Of a stretch of DNA of 64,000 bases, positions 37,979-46,882 are shown in pieces. The notes under the pieces are model-generated. The model was given only the letters and a program-made list of their open reading frames with translations, had not been told where the DNA came from and made no database searches. The stretch is from Aquibium carbonis (GTDB taxonomy: Bacteria > Pseudomonadota > Alphaproteobacteria > Rhizobiales > Rhizobiaceae). Each line of letters starts with the position of its first letter. Position 1 is the stretch's first letter. The stretch covers positions 1-64,000 of the forward strand of contig NZ_RWKW01000041.1 of assembly GCF_003970795.1 (NCBI RefSeq), written 5' to 3'. Position numbers and translations under genes: made by a program.

Positions 37979-38737
37979 ATGTTCATACCTCTTCATGACG
38001 CGAACACCCTCAAGCATATCCGGCTTCAGTACATCACGCTCGCGATCATCGCGGCCAATGTCATTATTTTTGTTTTCATGGCCGCCGGCGGCAGTTCCCA
38101 GGCCACGGTCTACGGACTCGGCTACGTGCCGGCGGTGGTGAACGACGTCGCCGAACTTCCCCCTCACTTGGTGCTCGTCCCCGAGGGCTTCACCTACGTG
38201 ACCTACGCCTTCCTGCACGGCGATTTCCTCCATCTGGCCGGCAACATGCTGTTCCTCTGGGTCTTCGGCGACAACATCGAGGACGCCGTCGGCCATTTTC
38301 GCTTCCTGCTGTTCTATTTTGCCTGCGCCGCGGCCGGCGCCGCCTTCCACGGCATGCTCGCTCCAGGATCCGAGATTCCACTGGTCGGTGCGTCCGGCGC
38401 CATCGCCGGCATCGTCGCGGCCTACCTGATCCTGCATCCCCGCGTGAAGGTCTGGGTGCTAGCCTTCGGGCGCATCCCGTTGCGCATTCCCGCCTTTATC
38501 CCGCTGATTCTGTGGGTCGGGTTCCAGATGCTGATGTTGACCGTCGGCGACGACAGCAACATCTCATGGGCGACCCATGTAGGCGGCATCCTCTGCGGCG
38601 CTATTTTGATCGTCATCCTGAAACGGCCCGAGGTGCCGCTCTTCGACCGCCACATCGTCACGCCCGCCGCGGTCGAGACAACGACGGCTGAGCCGGATCC
38701 CGCGCGCAAGCCTACGACGCGCTGGGGCAGGCAGTAG
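37979..38737 (+). CDS. Rhomboid family intramembrane protease
   Basis: A 252-residue polytopic protein of the rhomboid family. The catalytic serine is in VGASGAIAGIVAAYL (about residues 134-148) and the catalytic histidine in ATHVGGILCGAI (about 199-210). The L1/TM2 motif FLHGDFLHLAGNMLFLWVFGDNIED is conserved. Substrates are unknown. GGGGGTAAGG precedes the ATG, 17 bp after the adenosyltransferase stop, so it closes a three-gene unit. Confidence 0.92.
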   Translation: MFIPLHDANTLKHIRLQYITLAIIAANVIIFVFMAAGGSSQATVYGLGYVPAVVNDVAELPPHLVLVPEGFTYVTYAFLHGDFLHLAGNMLFLWVFGDNIEDAVGHFRFLLFYFACAAAGAAFHGMLAPGSEIPLVGASGAIAGIVAAYLILHPRVKVWVLAFGRIPLRIPAFIPLILWVGFQMLMLTVGDDSNISWATHVGGILCGAILIVILKRPEVPLFDRHIVTPAAVETTTAEPDPARKPTTRWGRQ

Positions 38738-38803
38738 AGAGTTGCCGATACGCCGTGACGTACCACATCTCGGCGCGGACGGCTGAGCAGCGCGTCTCCG
38801 CTG

Positions 38804-38832
38804 TTGACGTAAACGTCACTCAAACATAGGGT
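38804..38832 (+). promoter_or_regulatory. Palindromic operator overlapping an etfBA promoter
   Basis: TGACGT-AA-ACGTCA (38805-38818) is a perfect 6-bp inverted repeat with a 2-bp spacer. The first half is also part of a -35-like TTGACG (38804-38809), with a weak -10 (TAGGGT, 38827-38832) 17 bp on. A dimeric regulator here would block etfBA transcription. The form recalls operators described for LiuR/MerR-type regulators of branched-chain and fatty acid catabolism; this identification is from memory and unverified. Confidence 0.6.
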
Positions 38833-38835
38833 CCG

Positions 38836-38869
38836 CGTGCGCCAAGAGACCCGGCGCACGGCCATTTTT
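38836..38869 (+). terminator. Stem-loop with T run upstream of etfB
   Basis: CGTGCGCC (38836-38843) pairs with GGCGCACG (38853-38860) around a 9-base loop, then GCCATTTTT. It could end rhomboid-unit transcripts, or act as an attenuator because it lies downstream of the putative etfBA promoter. Confidence 0.6.
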
Positions 38870-38959
38870 CGTAGCCGGATGTCGGCTTGGGACTAGCGGC
38901 GACTGTGGCGCGGATGTTAAACGCCGCCCAATCGTGTCCAAGGAGAGGTTCTAGCGCCC

Positions 38960-39709
38960 ATGAAAGTTCTCGTCCCTGTGAAGCGGGTTGTCGACTACAA
39001 CGTGAAGATTCGTGTGAAGACGGACGGGTCGGGCGTCGAACTCGCCAATGTGAAGATGTCGATGAACCCGTTCGACGAAATCGCCGTCGAAGAAGCTATC
39101 CGACTGCGGGAAGCGGGCAAGGTGACCGAGATCATCGCTGTGTCCGTTGGTCCGCAGCAGGCGCAGGAGACCATCCGCACCGCTCTCGCCATGGGCGCGG
39201 ATCGCGGCATCTTGATCAAAGTGGACGAACTCGTCGAGCCGCTGTCGGTTGCCAAACTATTGAGGGGCGTGGTCGAATCCGAAGGGATCGAACTCGTGAT
39301 CCTCGGCAAGCAGGCGATCGACGACGATGCCAACCAGACTGGCCAGATGCTGTCGGCGCTGCTCGGCTGGTCGCAGGGAACCTTTGCCTCCAAGCTCGAG
39401 ATCGATGGCGCCACCGCGAGGATCACCCGTGAGATCGACGGTGGCCTTCAGGTTCTCGACCTGAAGATGCCAGCGATCGTGACCACCGACCTGCGTCTCA
39501 ACCAGCCGCGCTACGCCTCGCTGCCCAATATCATGAAGGCGAAGAAGAAGCCGCTCGATGAAAAGAGCCCGGCCGACTATGGCGTCGAGATCAATGCGCG
39601 CCTGAAGGTGCTCAAGACCGAGGAGCCCGGCGGCCGCAAGGCTGGGGTCAAGGTCAAGTCGGTCACCGAACTGGTCGACAAGCTCAAGAACGAAGCCGGC
39701 GTGCTTTGA
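38960..39709 (+). CDS. etfB: Electron transfer flavoprotein beta subunit
   Basis: A 249-residue ETF small subunit that, with EtfA, takes electrons from acyl-CoA and other dehydrogenases to ETF-ubiquinone oxidoreductase. The N-terminus [20 protein letters not shown], the [19 protein letters not shown] block and the signature region [24 protein letters not shown] are typical. AAGGAGAGG precedes the ATG. etfA follows after 27 bp. A palindromic operator and stem-loop lie in the upstream spacer. Confidence 0.97.
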   Translation: MKVLVPVKRVVDYNVKIRVKTDGSGVELANVKMSMNPFDEIAVEEAIRLREAGKVTEIIAVSVGPQQAQETIRTALAMGADRGILIKVDELVEPLSVAKLLRGVVESEGIELVILGKQAIDDDANQTGQMLSALLGWSQGTFASKLEIDGATARITREIDGGLQVLDLKMPAIVTTDLRLNQPRYASLPNIMKAKKKPLDEKSPADYGVEINARLKVLKTEEPGGRKAGVKVKSVTELVDKLKNEAGVL

Positions 39710-39736
39710 TCGCAGCGTCAGGAAAGGAATAGACAA

Positions 39737-40666
39737 ATGGCCATTCTTCTCGTCGCTGAACACGACAATGCGACCGTTTCCGACCAGACTGCCAAGGCGC
39801 TCTCCGCAGCCCTTGCTATTGGCTCCGATGTGCATGTCCTCGTCGCCGGCAAGGGCGCTCAGGGCGCCGCCGACGGGGCTTCGAAGCTCCAAGGGGTCAC
39901 GAAGGTACTGTTGGCGGAAGCCGACGAGCTGGCGGAACGGCTGGCCGAGCCGGTCGCCGCGCTGATCGTCAGCATCGCCGGCGGCTACGACACCATCCTC
40001 GCGCCCGCCACGACCATGGGCAAGAACGTCATGCCGCGCGTGGCGGCCCTGCTTGACGTGATGCAGGTCTCCGACGTGATCGAGGTTGTTTCTGCTGACA
40101 CGTTCAAGCGGCCGATCTACGCCGGCAACGCGATTCAGACGGTTCAGGCGACCGATGCCAAGAAAGTGATCACTGTCCGCACCGCGACGTTCCAGGCTGC
40201 TGGCGAGGGAGGATCGGCTTCCATCGAGACCGTCGATGCCGCTGCCAACCCGAATTTGTCCACTTTCGTGGAGAACCGCATTGCGGCCAACGACCGCCCC
40301 GAACTGACCTCGGCTCGGATCATCATTTCGGGCGGACGAGCGCTCGGCTCTTCGGAGAAGTTCCAAGAGGTCATCACGCCGGTAGCTGACAAACTTGGCG
40401 CCGCAATTGGTGCCTCGCGCGCCGCGGTCGACGCGGGCTACGCGCCCAATGACTGGCAGGTCGGTCAGACCGGCAAAGTGGTGGCTCCGGAACTTTACAT
40501 CGCGGTCGGTATCTCGGGCGCAATCCAGCACCTCGCGGGCATGAAGGACTCGAAGGTAATCGTCGCGATCAACAAGGACGAGGAAGCGCCGATCTTCCAG
40601 GTGGCTGATTACGGGTTGGTTGGCGACCTCTTTGCCATCCTGCCGGAACTCGAAAAGGCGCTTTGA
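39737..40666 (+). CDS. etfA: Electron transfer flavoprotein alpha subunit
   Basis: A 309-residue FAD-binding ETF large subunit. The C-terminal FAD domain shows [52 protein letters not shown] and [22 protein letters not shown], the standard EtfA signature. The N-terminal domain begins [13 protein letters not shown]. It forms the ETF heterodimer with the preceding gene and is followed after 112 bp by 3-hydroxyacyl-CoA dehydrogenase, consistent with beta-oxidation or butanoate use. Confidence 0.97.
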   Translation: MAILLVAEHDNATVSDQTAKALSAALAIGSDVHVLVAGKGAQGAADGASKLQGVTKVLLAEADELAERLAEPVAALIVSIAGGYDTILAPATTMGKNVMPRVAALLDVMQVSDVIEVVSADTFKRPIYAGNAIQTVQATDAKKVITVRTATFQAAGEGGSASIETVDAAANPNLSTFVENRIAANDRPELTSARIIISGGRALGSSEKFQEVITPVADKLGAAIGASRAAVDAGYAPNDWQVGQTGKVVAPELYIAVGISGAIQHLAGMKDSKVIVAINKDEEAPIFQVADYGLVGDLFAILPELEKAL

Positions 40667-40778
40667 AGCCGCATCGACTGCGCATAAGATCGTGAGCGTT
40701 GCAGCAGGATAGCCTGTTGCGGCGCTCGTCGCGTCTAGGCGATGGCGCACCTCCGACACAGGTATCCGTAGGATCACC

Positions 40779-41654
40779 ATGGCAATTCAGACGGTCGGTA
40801 TCATTGGAGCTGGTCAGATGGGTGCTGGTATCGCCCACGTTGCCGCGCTCGCCGGCTATCGGGTGCAGTTGCATGACATCTCACAAGATCGAATTGAGAA
40901 GGGTCTCGCAACCATCAGCGGCACCCTCGCGCGGTTGTCTGCATCTGGTAAATTACCGGACGCGGAGCGTTCGACCGTAGTCGGCCGCATTGCCGCAGCT
41001 GAAAAAATTGAGGATCTCGCTTCGGCCGATCTCGTCATCGAAGCCGCTACCGAGGACGAGACGATCAAGCGCAAAATTTTCGCTCAGCTTTGCCCGATAC
41101 TGAATCCGGAAGCGATCCTGGCCACCAACACTTCCTCGATTTCGATCACGAGGCTCGCGGCTCAGACCGATCGACCCGAGCGGTTCATTGGCATTCATTT
41201 CATGAATCCGGTGCCGCTTATGAAGCTGGTCGAGTTGGTTCGCGGCATCGCCACGGAGGATTCGACCTTCGAGGCCGCCAAGGCATTCGTCACCGACCTC
41301 GACAAGACCGTGACGGTGGCGGAAGACTTCCCGGCATTCATCGTCAACCGTATCCTGCTGCCGATGATCAATGAGGCGATCTATACGCTTTACGAAGGTG
41401 TGGGGTCAGTAGAGGCAATCGATACCGCCATGAAGCTCGGAGCGAACCATCCGATGGGACCGCTTCAACTGGCCGACTTCATCGGCCTCGACACCTGCCT
41501 GTCTATTATCCAGGTGCTGCATGACGGTCTTTCCGACTCGAAGTACAGGCCTTGCCCCTTGCTTGTGAAGTATGTCGAAGCTGGTTGGCTTGGTCGCAAG
41601 ACCGGTCGCGGCTTCTACGATTATCGCGGCGAGCAACCGGTGCCGACCCGCTAG
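40779..41654 (+). CDS. 3-hydroxybutyryl-CoA dehydrogenase
   Basis: A 291-residue NAD(P)-dependent short-form 3-hydroxyacyl-CoA dehydrogenase (HbdA/PaaH type). The Rossmann motif is GAGQMGAGIAHVAALAGY (about 8-25), the catalytic histidine lies in GIHFMNPVPLMKLVEL (about 137-152), and the C-terminal domain has NHPMGPLQLADFIGLDTCL and GWLGRKTGRGFYDY. It interconverts 3-hydroxybutyryl-CoA and acetoacetyl-CoA; in rhizobia it could serve polyhydroxybutyrate or fatty acid use. Its ETF neighbours fit. Confidence 0.93.
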   Translation: MAIQTVGIIGAGQMGAGIAHVAALAGYRVQLHDISQDRIEKGLATISGTLARLSASGKLPDAERSTVVGRIAAAEKIEDLASADLVIEAATEDETIKRKIFAQLCPILNPEAILATNTSSISITRLAAQTDRPERFIGIHFMNPVPLMKLVELVRGIATEDSTFEAAKAFVTDLDKTVTVAEDFPAFIVNRILLPMINEAIYTLYEGVGSVEAIDTAMKLGANHPMGPLQLADFIGLDTCLSIIQVLHDGLSDSKYRPCPLLVKYVEAGWLGRKTGRGFYDYRGEQPVPTR

Positions 41655-41737
41655 ACTTGCACGCCCTATTTTCGCGGCCAGGATCTTGCACCAGAATTCG
41701 TTTCATGCCTGCATTGGTACGAGCCAGTCGATTGACC

Positions 41738-42838
41738 TTATTCAGACTTGTAAAGCTGCCAGTTTTTTGAAGTGGTGAGGTCTGGCAGGGCGGAGAACTG
41801 GGTGGACTGATTGCGGCCGTTCGCCTTCGACATGTAAAGGGCTCTATCGGCCTTGGCATAGAGATCGTCGGCGCTCTCGGCCTGCGCAGCCATACAGGCG
41901 CCGATCGACACTGTCACGGCGCCTCCCTGCGTCCCGATATGGCCACTTATAGGCACAAGCCGTTCGACGGCCTTGCGGATGGTCTCAGCGAGTTCCGTGA
42001 CCGCGCTTTCCTTCAGCCCGTGAACGATCACAGCAAACTCCTCGCCGCCCGTACGTGCCACGACCATATCCGACGTGGCAGTTGTACGGATGATGCTTGC
42101 TACATGCTGAATGATCTTGTCGCCGACAGGATGGCCGTATCGATCGTTGATCTGCTTGAAGCGATCGATGTCGGCAAGAATGAGCGCGCTGTACAGAATC
42201 TTCTTAGGGTCGTCGTACACGAGGGCAATTGAGCGGTCGAAGGCGCGCCGATTGCACAACTGCGTCATCGGGTCGGTATCCGCGAGCTTCTTATACTCCT
42301 CGAGCTTGGATTTGACCTCCTCAAGCTCGGCCGACTTATCGATCATGTGAGAAACGAGTTGCTTGCCCTGCTCGATCTTGGAATCGGTTGCCGAAGCCAT
42401 GATGCCAGAAATCCGTTGAAGGATCTCCTGGGTGACTACTTCACGATTTTTGAGGCCGTGGGAGCTCTGGCTGAGGATTGAGCCATAGCGCTCAAGCTGG
42501 ATACGTTCACGTTCGAACAGTATCATCACTTCTTCGACCTTGTTGGCGATCTGGTCGCGAACGTTGTCAACGAAGAGCTGGTTGGTGGTCTGGATGAAGT
42601 ACTTGATGCTGAGGCGATCGAGTTCGTCCTGCCGCGGTCGGGTGCCAAGCGCCCCGAGCTCGGCGTTCAGCTCCGAGTTCGATCCTGCGAAGACCTCGTA
42701 GTAGATTTCGTAGTTGCGAGGTGTTCCCATGACGCCCATGGCACGCATGGCAAGCGCTATCTTGGTCGCGATGTCGGACGAGTTGCTGTTCCGGGGCGCG
42801 GGCGCAGTCGTTGCCGTCGGAGCCGTCGAACTTACCAT
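41738..42838 (-). CDS. GGDEF-domain diguanylate cyclase
   Basis: A 366-residue cytoplasmic protein making cyclic di-GMP. The N-terminal 180 residues are helical with no membrane segment and end in a predicted coiled coil (MIDKSAELEEVKSKLEEYKKLADTDPMTQL). The GGDEF domain has DPMTQLCNRRAFD, ALILADIDRFKQINDRYGHPVGD and active-site GGEEF near residue 268. The residues expected to form the RxxD inhibitory site before it are not RxxD. ATG at 42838 or GTG at 42862 are possible starts. It is convergent with the hydroxyacyl-CoA dehydrogenase. Confidence 0.92.
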   Translation of the reverse strand: MVSSTAPTATTAPAPRNSNSSDIATKIALAMRAMGVMGTPRNYEIYYEVFAGSNSELNAELGALGTRPRQDELDRLSIKYFIQTTNQLFVDNVRDQIANKVEEVMILFERERIQLERYGSILSQSSHGLKNREVVTQEILQRISGIMASATDSKIEQGKQLVSHMIDKSAELEEVKSKLEEYKKLADTDPMTQLCNRRAFDRSIALVYDDPKKILYSALILADIDRFKQINDRYGHPVGDKIIQHVASIIRTTATSDMVVARTGGEEFAVIVHGLKESAVTELAETIRKAVERLVPISGHIGTQGGAVTVSIGACMAAQAESADDLYAKADRALYMSKANGRNQSTQFSALPDLTTSKNWQLYKSE

Positions 42839-43035
42839 CTCTTTACCCAACCCGCTCCCCACGTCTCATGCGTGGTGTGCGGATCGTACGGCTCTGCCGT
42901 CTGGATCCGCTCTCCAGCCTCGTAAACACCCTTCAACCCAAGAGCGAGACATGCCACAACCCAGGCTGCTTACGCATACGTTAGCTTGGGCCTGCTAATT
43001 GTCCGTTAAAGTCATATGGTGGCGAAGAAAATGAC

Positions 43036-44340
43036 TTACACTCGGAGAGGCTTTGACACCCGGTCCTCGCTGCCGAATATCCCGATGTAGCGCGATATCT
43101 CCTGCGGTTGGCCTGTCGCCTTCTCTGGATTGTCCGAGAGCTTGACCGCTGGCCGGCCGTTTGCGTCGCTGACCTTGCAGACGATTGAGATCGGCGTGAG
43201 TCCGCCGAGCTCGATAGGGGAGCAGCCCTCGAAGTCGTTGGTCAGGTTCGTGCCCCAGCCGAAAGCCATCCGCACCCGACCGTGGAAGTGGTGATAGGAT
43301 TTCTCAATGGTGTCGACGTCGAGCCCGTCTGAGAAGATGAGGAGCTTTTCCTTGGGGTCGCGGCCGCGATCCTTCCACCATTCGATGATCTTCTCGCCAC
43401 CTTCGATCGGAGGCGCGCTGTCCGGACGAAAGCCGGTCCAGTCGGCCACCCAGTCCGGCGCGCCCCGCAGAAACGAGGCAGTCCCGAATGTATCCGGTAG
43501 GACGATCAGCAGATTGCCTCCGTAGTACCGATTCCAGTCCTGTAGCACTTGGTAGGGCGCGGCAAGCAGCCCCTCATTGTCCTTGGCCATCGCAGCCAGC
43601 ACCATCGGCAATTCATGGGCGTTGGTGCCCAGCGCCTCGAGATCCGTGTCCATCGCCAGCTTGACGTTGCTGGTGCCGGTCAAAGCTTCGCCGAGGCCTT
43701 CCTTCAGTGCCTCCACGCACCAACGCTGCCATAGAAAGGAGTGACGCCGCCGTGTCCCAAAGTCGGAAATACGCAAGTCCGGCAGTTTGCGCAGCCTTTC
43801 CACTTTTGACCAAGTTCTTGCCTTGGCGCGCGCATAGAGCACATCGAGGGTGAAGGGTCCGAGTGTTTTCATGGCGGATCGCGAGCGCAGCTCGTTGATG
43901 ATTGCGAGCGCCGGGATCTCCCACATGCTGGTTTCCCGCCAACGGCCATGGAAGCGGAGCTCGAACTGGCCGTCACGCCGGTCGAGCTCATACTCGGGAA
44001 GCTGAAATTCGGCGAGCCAGGCAAGGAAGTCAGGCTGGAAGATCTGCTTGCTGCCGTAGAAGGTGTTGCCGGCGAGCCAGATCATCTCCTTCTTCGACAT
44101 TCGAAGCGAGCGGGCGTGGTCGAGCTGCTCGCGGAGCTCGCCTTCGCTGATCTCATCCGAGAGTCGCACCGACGTGGTCCGATTGATCAGTGTGAACGTC
44201 GCGTCGACTTTGGGATAGAGCCCCCAGATCATTTGCAGCATGAGGAGCTTGTAGAAGTCTGTATCGAGCAGGCTCCGGATGATTGGGTCGAGCTTCCAAG
44301 TGTGATCATGGACGCGCTTGGCGATATCGGTTTTGGTCAT
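43036..44340 (-). CDS. pncB: Nicotinate phosphoribosyltransferase
   Basis: A 434-residue enzyme of NAD salvage converting nicotinate to nicotinate mononucleotide. Family signatures include [17 protein letters not shown] near residue 23, [33 protein letters not shown] and [21 protein letters not shown]. The His residue autophosphorylated in PncB falls in the [11 protein letters not shown] region. A very strong AGGAGGG ribosome site precedes the ATG. It stands between the diguanylate cyclase and a response regulator; the 197-bp spacer 42839-43035 shows nothing I can assign. Confidence 0.95.
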   Translation of the reverse strand: MTKTDIAKRVHDHTWKLDPIIRSLLDTDFYKLLMLQMIWGLYPKVDATFTLINRTTSVRLSDEISEGELREQLDHARSLRMSKKEMIWLAGNTFYGSKQIFQPDFLAWLAEFQLPEYELDRRDGQFELRFHGRWRETSMWEIPALAIINELRSRSAMKTLGPFTLDVLYARAKARTWSKVERLRKLPDLRISDFGTRRRHSFLWQRWCVEALKEGLGEALTGTSNVKLAMDTDLEALGTNAHELPMVLAAMAKDNEGLLAAPYQVLQDWNRYYGGNLLIVLPDTFGTASFLRGAPDWVADWTGFRPDSAPPIEGGEKIIEWWKDRGRDPKEKLLIFSDGLDVDTIEKSYHHFHGRVRMAFGWGTNLTNDFEGCSPIELGGLTPISIVCKVSDANGRPAVKLSDNPEKATGQPQEISRYIGIFGSEDRVSKPLRV

Positions 44341-44441
44341 GTCAACCCTCCTGCCGCCAGCGGCGATGCTCGGCCCCGGCTGGCTCTAGGACGATTGACG
44401 GGCCTCGGCAAGACGTGAGCGGGATGAGCGTTGGTCCAGGC

Positions 44442-44804
44442 TCAGCTCGCGTGCTGGCGGACCTTGGTGCGAATCTGGTCGAGCGTGAAGGGCTTGGGAA
44501 GGATCTCGAGGATGATGCTGCTCAGTTCTTCAGCATGTTCACGCATGTCCGCGTACCCAGTGATCAGCATAATCCTGAGACCCGGGAAAAGAGCAGCTGC
44601 TGCCTTCGCCATCTCGATACCATCCATTGCGGGCATCCGGATGTCCGAGACGACGAGGTCGTAGGCCCCGTTACTCGCACGGATGCGCTCGAGACCCATC
44701 TCGCCGTCTTCCGCGGTCTCCACCACATGCCCGTCGCGTTCCAGTGCGCGAGCAGCAAGGGCCCGAACGGGCTCGTCATCCTCGACGATCAGGATCCTGC
44801 TCAT
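44442..44804 (-). CDS. Single-domain response regulator
   Basis: A 120-residue CheY-like receiver without an output domain. The acidic pocket is EDD (8-10), the phosphoacceptor Asp54 is in VVSDIRMPAMDG, the conserved Thr is in LITGYAD (about 81) and the Lys in LPKPFT (about 104). Such stand-alone receivers relay phosphate or bind partners, for example CpdR-like adaptors, but this one lacks clear CpdR hallmarks. No kinase is adjacent. It lies 59 bp downstream of hpt on the same strand, possibly co-transcribed. Confidence 0.88.
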   Translation of the reverse strand: MSRILIVEDDEPVRALAARALERDGHVVETAEDGEMGLERIRASNGAYDLVVSDIRMPAMDGIEMAKAAAALFPGLRIMLITGYADMREHAEELSSIILEILPKPFTLDQIRTKVRQHAS

Positions 44805-44863
44805 CCTTGCGGAATTCCGCTGTTCGATTGAGATATCACGAATCGAGGTCGCCAGTATCGATC

Positions 44864-45406
44864 TCAGGCGTCGCCCTTTACGACCCCGACGAAGGGCAGT
44901 TCCCGAAAGGCATGTGCAACATCCATGCCGTAGCCCACGACGAAATAGTCCGGGCAGTCAAAACCGACATAATCGGCAGTGAGCTCAGTTTGGCGTTTGC
45001 TGTGCTTGTCGAGAAGCACGGCTATCGAGACACTACGAGCACCGCGTTCAAGCATCAGTTCGCGCGTGAACTTCAGCGTTTTGCCGGACTCAAGTATGTC
45101 ATCGATCAGCAGAATGTCGCGCCCGCGAACGTCGTTGTCGATATCGCGCAGCACCCTGACTTCGCCGCTGGTCGTACCCGTTCCATAGCTTGATATGAAA
45201 ATAAACTCGACTTCTGGAGAAGCCCCTGCGTCATGCATTGCCCTTATTAGATCAGCTGCGAAGATAAAGGATCCTTTCAGGATCGAGATGACGAGCAGGT
45301 CTGTGTAATCGCGCGAGGCGATTTCCTTGGCGAGCTCGAGATTGCGGAGCGCGATCGTAGACGCACTGAAAAGAACCTCGATCTCTTTGCCGCGTACCAC
45401 TGGCAT
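44864..45406 (-). CDS. hpt: Hypoxanthine phosphoribosyltransferase
   Basis: A 180-residue purine salvage enzyme making IMP/GMP from hypoxanthine/guanine and PRPP. The PRPP motif is RDILLIDDILESGKTLKF (about 95-112), with ILKGSFIFAADLIR near 43, the flexible-loop SSYGTGTTS near 72 and VGYGMDVAHAFRELPFVG at the end. Its start shares one base with the stop of the upstream DUF3426-like gene (TGATG), so the two are translationally coupled. Confidence 0.95.
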   Translation of the reverse strand: MPVVRGKEIEVLFSASTIALRNLELAKEIASRDYTDLLVISILKGSFIFAADLIRAMHDAGASPEVEFIFISSYGTGTTSGEVRVLRDIDNDVRGRDILLIDDILESGKTLKFTRELMLERGARSVSIAVLLDKHSKRQTELTADYVGFDCPDYFVVGYGMDVAHAFRELPFVGVVKGDA

Positions 45407-45963
45407 CAGTCGTTCCCCTTGGTCACCTTCACAGCAACGCCCCCCACCGAACCCATCGGCGCGTTGACGCGGCTGGAGAAATGGTAGCGTTCGCCGGGCT
45501 CCACCATGGCGCCCCCAGCGTCCAGTGTGTAGCGGGTGATGCGCCCTGCGTCACTCGTCACTTCTATGGCAAGTCTAGGCATGTATCCAGATTCTGCGGC
45601 AGTGTTCTCGACGCTGCCGTCGATAATGAGCAGCCGTCGGGCGCCTCGTTCCTGCAGATGCGAAGTCAGTTGTGCTATACGCATTGGCTCTGTTGAGGAC
45701 GGAGCAAGCACCGATCCCGAGAGCGCATGTCCCCCGGAAACCCAGAATGATGCGATGGCGACAACGACGCCAGAGATCCAGAACATCGGGCCAGCGCGCT
45801 CCCGAGAGGTACGATCTGTCGAGCCGCGCTTCAGCATGTCCATGCCGGCGCGCGTTTCGCTGTGGTTCATCCGTCTTTGCGGACCGAGACGGTCAGAGGA
45901 GCAGGGTACCACAGTCGACAGGTGCAGAACCTCGAACTCAGCATCCTCTATATCGCTTGCCAT
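45406..45963 (-). CDS. DUF3426/FxLYD-like single-pass membrane protein
   Basis: About 185 residues. A hydrophilic N-terminal region is followed by one membrane helix (MFWISGVVVAIASFWVSGG) and a periplasmic beta-sandwich-like domain with LLIIDGSVENTAAE, then MVEPGERYHFSSRVNAP, resembling the DUF3426/FxLYD fold. Related rhizobial proteins upstream of ftsE often carry an N-terminal MJ0042 zinc ribbon; no such CxxC pairs are visible here. The start is uncertain (ATG codons at 45963, 45870 and 45837). Coupled to hpt by a one-base overlap and divergent from ftsE. Confidence 0.65.
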   Translation of the reverse strand: MASDIEDAEFEVLHLSTVVPCSSDRLGPQRRMNHSETRAGMDMLKRGSTDRTSRERAGPMFWISGVVVAIASFWVSGGHALSGSVLAPSSTEPMRIAQLTSHLQERGARRLLIIDGSVENTAAESGYMPRLAIEVTSDAGRITRYTLDAGGAMVEPGERYHFSSRVNAPMGSVGGVAVKVTKGND

Positions 45964-46136
45964 TGCGAGGCCGGACCCTCGGACGCAACGGACCGTCATG
46001 ATTTCGCCCGAGACCGGGCGGAGGTGTCGCACATCGAACATCGGGACCGGCGATCATGGTGGAATCCTCTCCACGAGATAGAAGGAAATGGTTAATGTTT
46101 CGCTGCCGAAGGTCAGCCATTTCGCTTCGGCATCCG

Positions 46137-46157
46137 GATTCTTAACCAATCGTTAAC
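46137..46157 (+). promoter_or_regulatory. CtrA-type box with abutting GANTC site upstream of ftsE
   Basis: TTAA (46142-46145), exactly seven bases, then TTAAC (46153-46157) matches the CtrA consensus TTAA-N7-TTAAC. A GATTC (GANTC, CcrM methylation target) occupies 46137-46141, immediately adjacent. A further TTAA half-site is at about 46092. The box lies about 65 bp upstream of ftsE, in the divergent spacer with the DUF3426-like gene, so it could control cell-division genes ftsEX in the cell cycle. Confidence 0.72.
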
Positions 46158-46222
46158 CACGCGGCGTGAACGTCCCGCGTTCAGGCGCGGGCGAACAATG
46201 CAAACCAGAGCCGCAGGGTACA

Positions 46223-46882
46223 GTGATTCGATTTGAGAACGTCGGCTTGAGATACGGCATGGGCCCGGAGATACTCCGGGACATATCGTTCCACATTCCG
46301 CGCGGATCCTTCCAGTTTCTGTGTGGCCCGTCGGGTGCGGGCAAGACAACGCTGCTGCGCCTTCTTTTCCTGTCGCTGGCACCAACCCGGGGATTGATCA
46401 CGGTCTTCGGCAAGGACCGCACCCAGATCCTCCGCGCCGAACTGCCCCTCATCCGGCGCAAGATCGGGATCGTGTTCCAAGACTTCCGTCTGCTTGACCA
46501 TATGACCACCTACGAGAATGTCGCGCTGCCGCTGCGTGTCCGTGGACGCGAGGAAGCAAGCTACCGCAATGACGTCGTCGAATTGCTGAAATGGGTGGGC
46601 CTCGGCGACCGTCTGCACGTGTTGCCTCCAGTTCTTTCTGGCGGCGAGAAGCAGCGGGCCGCCATTGCGCGGGCGCTCATCGAGCAGCCGGAAATTCTGC
46701 TGGCTGACGAGCCGACCGGTAATGTCGATCCAACGCTTGCGCGCAGGCTCCTGCGCCTCTTCATCGAACTGAACCGATCGGGGACAGCGGTAGTGATCGC
46801 CACGCACGATCTCCACCTGATGGATCAGGTGGAAGCCCGTCGCATGGTGCTCGCGGAAGGCAGGCTTGATGTCCACGACTGA
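46223..46882 (+). CDS. ftsE: Cell division ATP-binding protein FtsE
   Basis: A 219-residue ABC ATPase that, with FtsX, drives septal peptidoglycan hydrolase activation. Walker A is GPSGAGKTTLLRLLF (about 37-51), the Q-loop VFQDFRLLDHMTTYENVALPL, signature LSGGEKQRAAIARAL and Walker B ILLADEPTGNVDP. The likely start is GTG at 46223 with CAGGGT upstream, giving the family-typical (M)IRFENVGLRYG; GTG at 46166 would add 19 residues. ftsX overlaps its end by 14 bp. Confidence 0.94.
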   Translation: MIRFENVGLRYGMGPEILRDISFHIPRGSFQFLCGPSGAGKTTLLRLLFLSLAPTRGLITVFGKDRTQILRAELPLIRRKIGIVFQDFRLLDHMTTYENVALPLRVRGREEASYRNDVVELLKWVGLGDRLHVLPPVLSGGEKQRAAIARALIEQPEILLADEPTGNVDPTLARRLLRLFIELNRSGTAVVIATHDLHLMDQVEARRMVLAEGRLDVHD

